64,000 nt of DNA from SIG598 sp045605025 (GTDB taxonomy: Bacteria > Bacillota > Clostridia > Oscillospirales > Acutalibacteraceae): NCBI GenBank assembly GCA_045605025.1, contig JAZUPE010000043.1:43017-107016 (forward strand), given 5' to 3'. A program made the position numbers and the translations under genes. Within the stretch, counting starts at the first letter, position 1. Each line of letters opens with the position of its first letter. The notes under the pieces are model-generated. The model was given only the letters and a program-made list of their open reading frames with translations. It ran no database searches and had not been told where the DNA came from. Below are positions 61,401-64,000 of this stretch, piece by piece.

Positions 61401-62064
61401 GCAGCACTTCGTGCATCCGCGCGTCGTCTCTGGAAATGTAGTGGCTGTCATTAGTCACCACAAGAGGAATCCCCGTATCGTCAGATATGCGAATCAGGGA
61501 ATCGTTGACCTTGAGCTGTTCTGGAATACCATGATCCTGCAGCTCAATGAAATAGTTATCCGCACCAAATATCTCTCGGTATTCAAGGGCACGCGCCTTC
61601 GCCTCGTCGTATTTGTCGTCCATAAGCAGCTGGGGCAGTTCTCCTGCCAGACAGGCGGAAAGAGCTATAAGTCCCTCCGAGTGTTTTCTCAGCAGGTCGA
61701 TGTCCACGCGCGGTTTATTGTAAAAGCCCTCGGTCCACGCAAGAGAGACAAGCTTGATGAGATTCTGATAGCCCGTGGCGTTCTCGCACAACAGCACCAG
61801 ATGGTAACTGTCCGAATCCTTGCCGTGCTCCTTGTCGAAACGGGTGCGTCGCGCGACGTAAACCTCGCAGCCGATAATTGGCTTGATCCCCTCTTTTTTC
61901 GCAAGACGGTAGAAATCAACCACACCGTACATTACGCCGTGGTCGGTGAGAGCAACAGCGGTCTGCCCCATCTCCTTGACCGCTTTGACCAGTCTTGTCA
62001 GACGACACGCACCGTCCAGCAGACTGTATTCGCTGTGAACATGCAGATGAACAAATCCGGACAT
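58498..62064 (-). CDS. dnaE: DNA polymerase III alpha subunit, DnaE type
   Basis: This 1188-residue replicative polymerase begins with a PHP domain (FVHLHVHSEYSLLDGACRL), followed by the PolIII palm with catalytic acidic residues in MPDFDVDFC near residue 395 and KFDFLG near 549, a fingers and helix-hairpin-helix region, and an OB-fold (VQIEDMTAMTEMLVFPRTLEE) near residue 1000. It lacks the built-in exonuclease of PolC, so it is the DnaE form, which in Firmicutes usually works beside PolC, for instance to extend RNA primers. It lies 22 bases downstream of whiA. Confidence 0.97.
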   Translation of the reverse strand: MSGFVHLHVHSEYSLLDGACRLTRLVKAVKEMGQTAVALTDHGVMYGVVDFYRLAKKEGIKPIIGCEVYVARRTRFDKEHGKDSDSYHLVLLCENATGYQNLIKLVSLAWTEGFYNKPRVDIDLLRKHSEGLIALSACLAGELPQLLMDDKYDEAKARALEYREIFGADNYFIELQDHGIPEQLKVNDSLIRISDDTGIPLVVTNDSHYISRDDARMHEVLLCVQTKDVITNPKAFRFATDEFYLKSEEEMAALVPSRPDALENTVRIAERCNFDFEFGNYKLPVFEIPDGRSNIEYFRALCFEGLHRRYGDQPEQSIIDRLEFELETIAKMGFVDYFLIVQDYVNYAKRNGIPVGPGRGSGAGSVAAYSIGITDIDPIRYNLLFERFLNPERVSMPDFDVDFCTERRQEVIEYVRAKYGFDYVSMIVTFNTMAAKNSIRDVARAMGLPYGVADRIAKMIPAEPGITIADAIKRSADLRAARDSDRQIAELLEMAMKVEGMPRNTSMHAAGVVITDRPISDYVPLAMAEGTAVAEFTMTTLEELGLLKFDFLGLRNLTVIEDCARMIREKQPDFDIRNVRDDDAPVYEMFARGQTGGVFQFESEGMRRTLTQVVPTSLEDIIAVISLYRPGPMDSIPKYVHNREHPESTTYDTPMLRNILEVTNGCIVYQEQVMQIFRELAGYSFGRADVVRRAMSKKKHDVMERERDVFINGLVDDDGKVVIDGAVRRGVSAEVADRIFSEMSSFASYAFNKSHAAAYALVSYQTAWLKYYYPQEYMAALLTSVLDKRDKLAEYINECQNTGIPVLPPHVNESQMKFTVAGENIRFGMLAIKNLGSGMIERIIAERQSGGPFESFYDFCSRMYGGDTNRRAIESMVKSGALDGLGANRRQMLLGLEAIMDGLDADRRNNLQGQMGLFDLIGETESSAPQLPEVEEYPQSELLSMEKDVTEMYLSGHPLSEHAGLAEQINATRLSSVVQDENSAADGMMVTLLCIIDAVKLRATRSNDMMAYVQIEDMTAMTEMLVFPRTLEECSGIIKPGNIVRVEGRVSVREDEAPKIICDSVRIPGDNEQPAERRQFASPRRTEAPQPAVERGRAPKIDSLSSQPQKQAGKNIRPGLYLKCASLDCPELEQAKKILRVFDGMTPVYVYCAQGGLMCAPRELWVDPNTVMLRELSNILGEDNIKLV

Positions 62065-62086
62065 GAGGCATCTCCTTTCATAATGA

Positions 62087-62998
62087 TTACTGCTTCGGTT
62101 CTCCCATCGCCTTGGCGATATCCATCAGCTTCTGCAGGCGGTGATTTACACCGCTGCGGGACAACTTAGGTTCCATGGTCTCGCCCAGCTCACGCAGGGA
62201 CATTTCGGGATTATCAAGACGGTGGCGGGCTATCAGGCGCAGTTCCTCGGGCAGGCTGCCAAGACCGCCGGCCTTTTCTATCTTTCTTATCGCCGCAAGC
62301 TGAGCACCGGCGGCTGTTACTGTCTTGGTTATGTTAGCTTCATCGCAGTTGGTGGTACGGTTGGCACGGTTGCTGACTTCACGGTTGATACGCACCTCGA
62401 TGACTTCCATGTAAGCACCCGCGGCGCCCAGCTCTCCCAGCAGCAGTTCTATATCCGCACTGCCCTTGATGTATGCGCTGCAGCCGCTTTTGCGCATAAG
62501 AGTGGAGCATTTGATGCCCATACCTCGTATGAGAGCGCACAGCTCGGTGCACAACTCAGGAGAATGCGCCGCAATCTCCAGATGAAATGATTTTTCCGGA
62601 TCGCTCATGGTTCCCGACGCAAGAAAAGCTCCGCGCAGAAACGCGGTGCGGCACTCATCGCACTCCAGCAGTCCGGCGTTGATATGACAGGGATCGCTGC
62701 CAAAACGTCCGGTAATAGCCATGCGCTGTTCGATGTGAGGAATCTCCACCAGATAACTTCCCCGCTGCTCATTTGCCGACGCAGGTTCGGTAACCTTGAC
62801 GTACACTCCGCAGCAGGCGGCAATCAGCTCTGCTGTGCGGCGCGCTACTGCACCCATAGCGGTACGAAACACACTGCGATGGACATCAAGCAGCCGGGAA
62901 AACAACAGCAGACCGTAGGCCTCTGCCGCCAGGCAGTGCTCGTCCTGCGATCCGCTCTGTATGATCTGCTTTTTGACTTTATTGGAAAATGAAATCAC
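62087..62998 (-). CDS. whiA: DNA-binding protein WhiA
   Basis: WhiA is a conserved Gram-positive protein with a degenerate LAGLIDADG homing-endonuclease-like domain and a C-terminal helix-turn-helix. The 303 residues start SFSNKVKKQI and contain AYGLLLFSRLLD, CRTAFLRGAFLASGTMSDPEKSFHLE, NRANRTTNCDEANITKTV and the HTH LSLRELGE-like NPEMSLRELGETMEPKLSRSG. It affects cell division and chromosome segregation in Bacillus. The usual rapZ and yvcK neighbours are absent between murB and whiA. Confidence 0.95.
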   Translation of the reverse strand: MISFSNKVKKQIIQSGSQDEHCLAAEAYGLLLFSRLLDVHRSVFRTAMGAVARRTAELIAACCGVYVKVTEPASANEQRGSYLVEIPHIEQRMAITGRFGSDPCHINAGLLECDECRTAFLRGAFLASGTMSDPEKSFHLEIAAHSPELCTELCALIRGMGIKCSTLMRKSGCSAYIKGSADIELLLGELGAAGAYMEVIEVRINREVSNRANRTTNCDEANITKTVTAAGAQLAAIRKIEKAGGLGSLPEELRLIARHRLDNPEMSLRELGETMEPKLSRSGVNHRLQKLMDIAKAMGEPKQ

Positions 62999-63069
62999 TT
63001 GCCATCACCCTGTACAGTCCCGTTCGCCGCACTGACGGCAGACGGGACTGCTATAGACTATTTATGAGA

Positions 63070-64000
63070 TCAGCCGCCGATGGCTTTGACCTCGCATTCC
63101 AGCGTAACGCCGGTCTGCTGCAGAACGGTATCCTGAATATGTCTGATAAGATCAAGCACATCCTGACAGGTTGCGCCGCCCTTGTTGACCACAAAGCCGG
63201 CATGCTTTTCGCTGACCTGCGCGCCGCCCACGCTGCACCCCTTAAGCCCGCACTGCTCGATAAGCCCGCCGGCAAAATAACCCACGGGACGTTTGAATGT
63301 GCTGCCTGCACTTGGCATATCAAGAGGCTGTTTTGATTTGCGGCGGCCGAGGATGTCATCCATCTCAGCCTTGATCCGAGCCTGATCGCCCTCGCTGAGT
63401 TTTACGGTAACAGAGGTGACGATGCATTCGCTCTTCTGGAATATGCTGCCACGGTACTCAAAGCCGCACTGCTCATTGGTGAGCTGATCAACCCGACCGT
63501 CAGCGGTAATGTATTCCACTTCGACAACGATGTCTTTGAGTTCACCGCCGTAGGCACCGGCGTTCATGAACGCAGCGCCGCCCACAGATCCGGGAATTCC
63601 CCATGCAAACTCAGCACCGGTAAGAGAATTTTCAAGAGCGCAAAGACAGAGATTGGAAAGCGATGCGCCCGCGCCGGCGCGGATAACGCCGTCGACGTAG
63701 TCGGGAAAGCATATTCCTATTATCCTGCCGTCGTCGCCGAAGTGATCCAATATCATATCAACGGTGTAATAGACCTTATACTGCGAGTAAAAATAGCCGT
63801 CGAAGCTCGTTGACTCCTTTAAAATATCCCACATCTCGGCGCCGAACACCTCGGGAATAATATTTGCCGAGAGGTCGATGCCGTAAAGCCTGCCAAGCTC
63901 TTCGATGCGGCAAAGAACAGCCGCGTCCTCCGAAAGAGTGGGCATTTTTGCATCGACTACTATCTTTACGTCGGGATAGCTCATAACCGTTTCGATAAGC
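63070..64000 (-). CDS. murB: MurB-like C-terminal region joined to an unrecognised N-terminal segment (5' end outside window)
   Basis: From about 63690 leftward the frame encodes the later part of UDP-N-acetylenolpyruvoylglucosamine reductase: AGAGASLSNLC, GAEFAWGIPGSVGGAAFMNAGAYGGEL, the YRGSIF and SAGSTFKRP substrate-site motifs and EKHAGFVVNKGG. The preceding hundred or so residues do not show the expected FAD-binding start (no TTFRxGGPA or GxGSNLL) and use more AGG and ATA codons than neighbouring genes. The frame remains open to the window edge. It may be a rearranged or chimeric junction, or a divergent MurB; the ATG at 63984 is therefore not a reliable start. Confidence 0.7.
   Translation of the reverse strand, partial: LIETVMSYPDVKIVVDAKMPTLSEDAAVLCRIEELGRLYGIDLSANIIPEVFGAEMWDILKESTSFDGYFYSQYKVYYTVDMILDHFGDDGRIIGICFPDYVDGVIRAGAGASLSNLCLCALENSLTGAEFAWGIPGSVGGAAFMNAGAYGGELKDIVVEVEYITADGRVDQLTNEQCGFEYRGSIFQKSECIVTSVTVKLSEGDQARIKAEMDDILGRRKSKQPLDMPSAGSTFKRPVGYFAGGLIEQCGLKGCSVGGAQVSEKHAGFVVNKGGATCQDVLDLIRHIQDTVLQQTGVTLECEVKAIGG

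Overview
The window looks like chromosome of a strictly anaerobic Gram-positive bacterium of the class Clostridia, most likely an Oscillospirales/Ruminococcaceae-type gut or rumen commensal. The grounds are the gene families and their order (clpP-clpX-lon-engB; pfkA with the purEMNHD genes; murB-whiA-dnaE), anaerobe-type oxidative-stress genes (PerR-like regulator, high-molecular-weight rubredoxin, reverse rubrerythrin, two rubredoxins), clostridial cell-wall modules (CWB2, G5, choline-binding-like repeats, YkuD) and a GH9 lipoprotein glycanase. The assignment is inferred from families; no rRNA is present. I found no tRNA, rRNA, CRISPR array, insertion sequence or prophage.

Layout. 0-8.8 kb: protein quality control and housekeeping on the + strand (clpP partial, clpX, lon, engB, a TrpR-like regulator, a methyltransferase, hslO/Hsp33, a nitroreductase and a first phosphofructokinase). 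9-14.8 kb: a double-domain GT2 glycosyltransferase, then three tandem paralogous repeat lipoproteins, each with its own near-consensus promoter and its own terminator. 15.3-19 kb: an oxidative-stress and iron-sulfur cluster (perR-like, an in-frame Hrb-rubrerythrin fusion, small zinc-ribbon protein, BFD-like ferredoxin and two rubredoxins with unusual CxC spacing). 19.3-33.6 kb: mixed genes, including an amidase gene broken by an in-frame TAA, purC, plsY, an ABC exporter, a MATE pump divergent from an AraC regulator, an M16C peptidase, the GH9 enzyme and an ArsR regulator.

33.8-49.8 kb is the most distinctive part: a cell-envelope island. A CWB2 surface protein is followed by two divergent operons that start from a shared 246-bp region near 41.7 kb. 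The leftward operon encodes a wall-binding transglutaminase-like protein, an MBOAT O-acyltransferase, a DHHW/AlgX-like protein and a G5/DUF348 protein. The rightward operon encodes an L,D-transpeptidase with a poly-threonine tail, a small lipoprotein, an M23 peptidase, a second L,D-transpeptidase, and a second MBOAT plus DHHW pair. The two acyltransferase pairs are thus mirror images around wall-crosslinking and wall-cutting enzymes, which suggests a locus that acylates and remodels a wall or surface polymer.

49.9-52 kb holds a PadR - HAAS/DUF1700 - membrane protein operon behind a promoter with repeated TACTACG boxes. 52-58.5 kb is a leftward pfkA-purE-purM-purN-purH-purD operon, in which the second phosphofructokinase is the promoter-proximal gene. 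58.5-64 kb carries dnaE, whiA and the 3' part of murB; the reading frame upstream of the murB-like part does not resemble MurB and may be a chimeric or rearranged junction.
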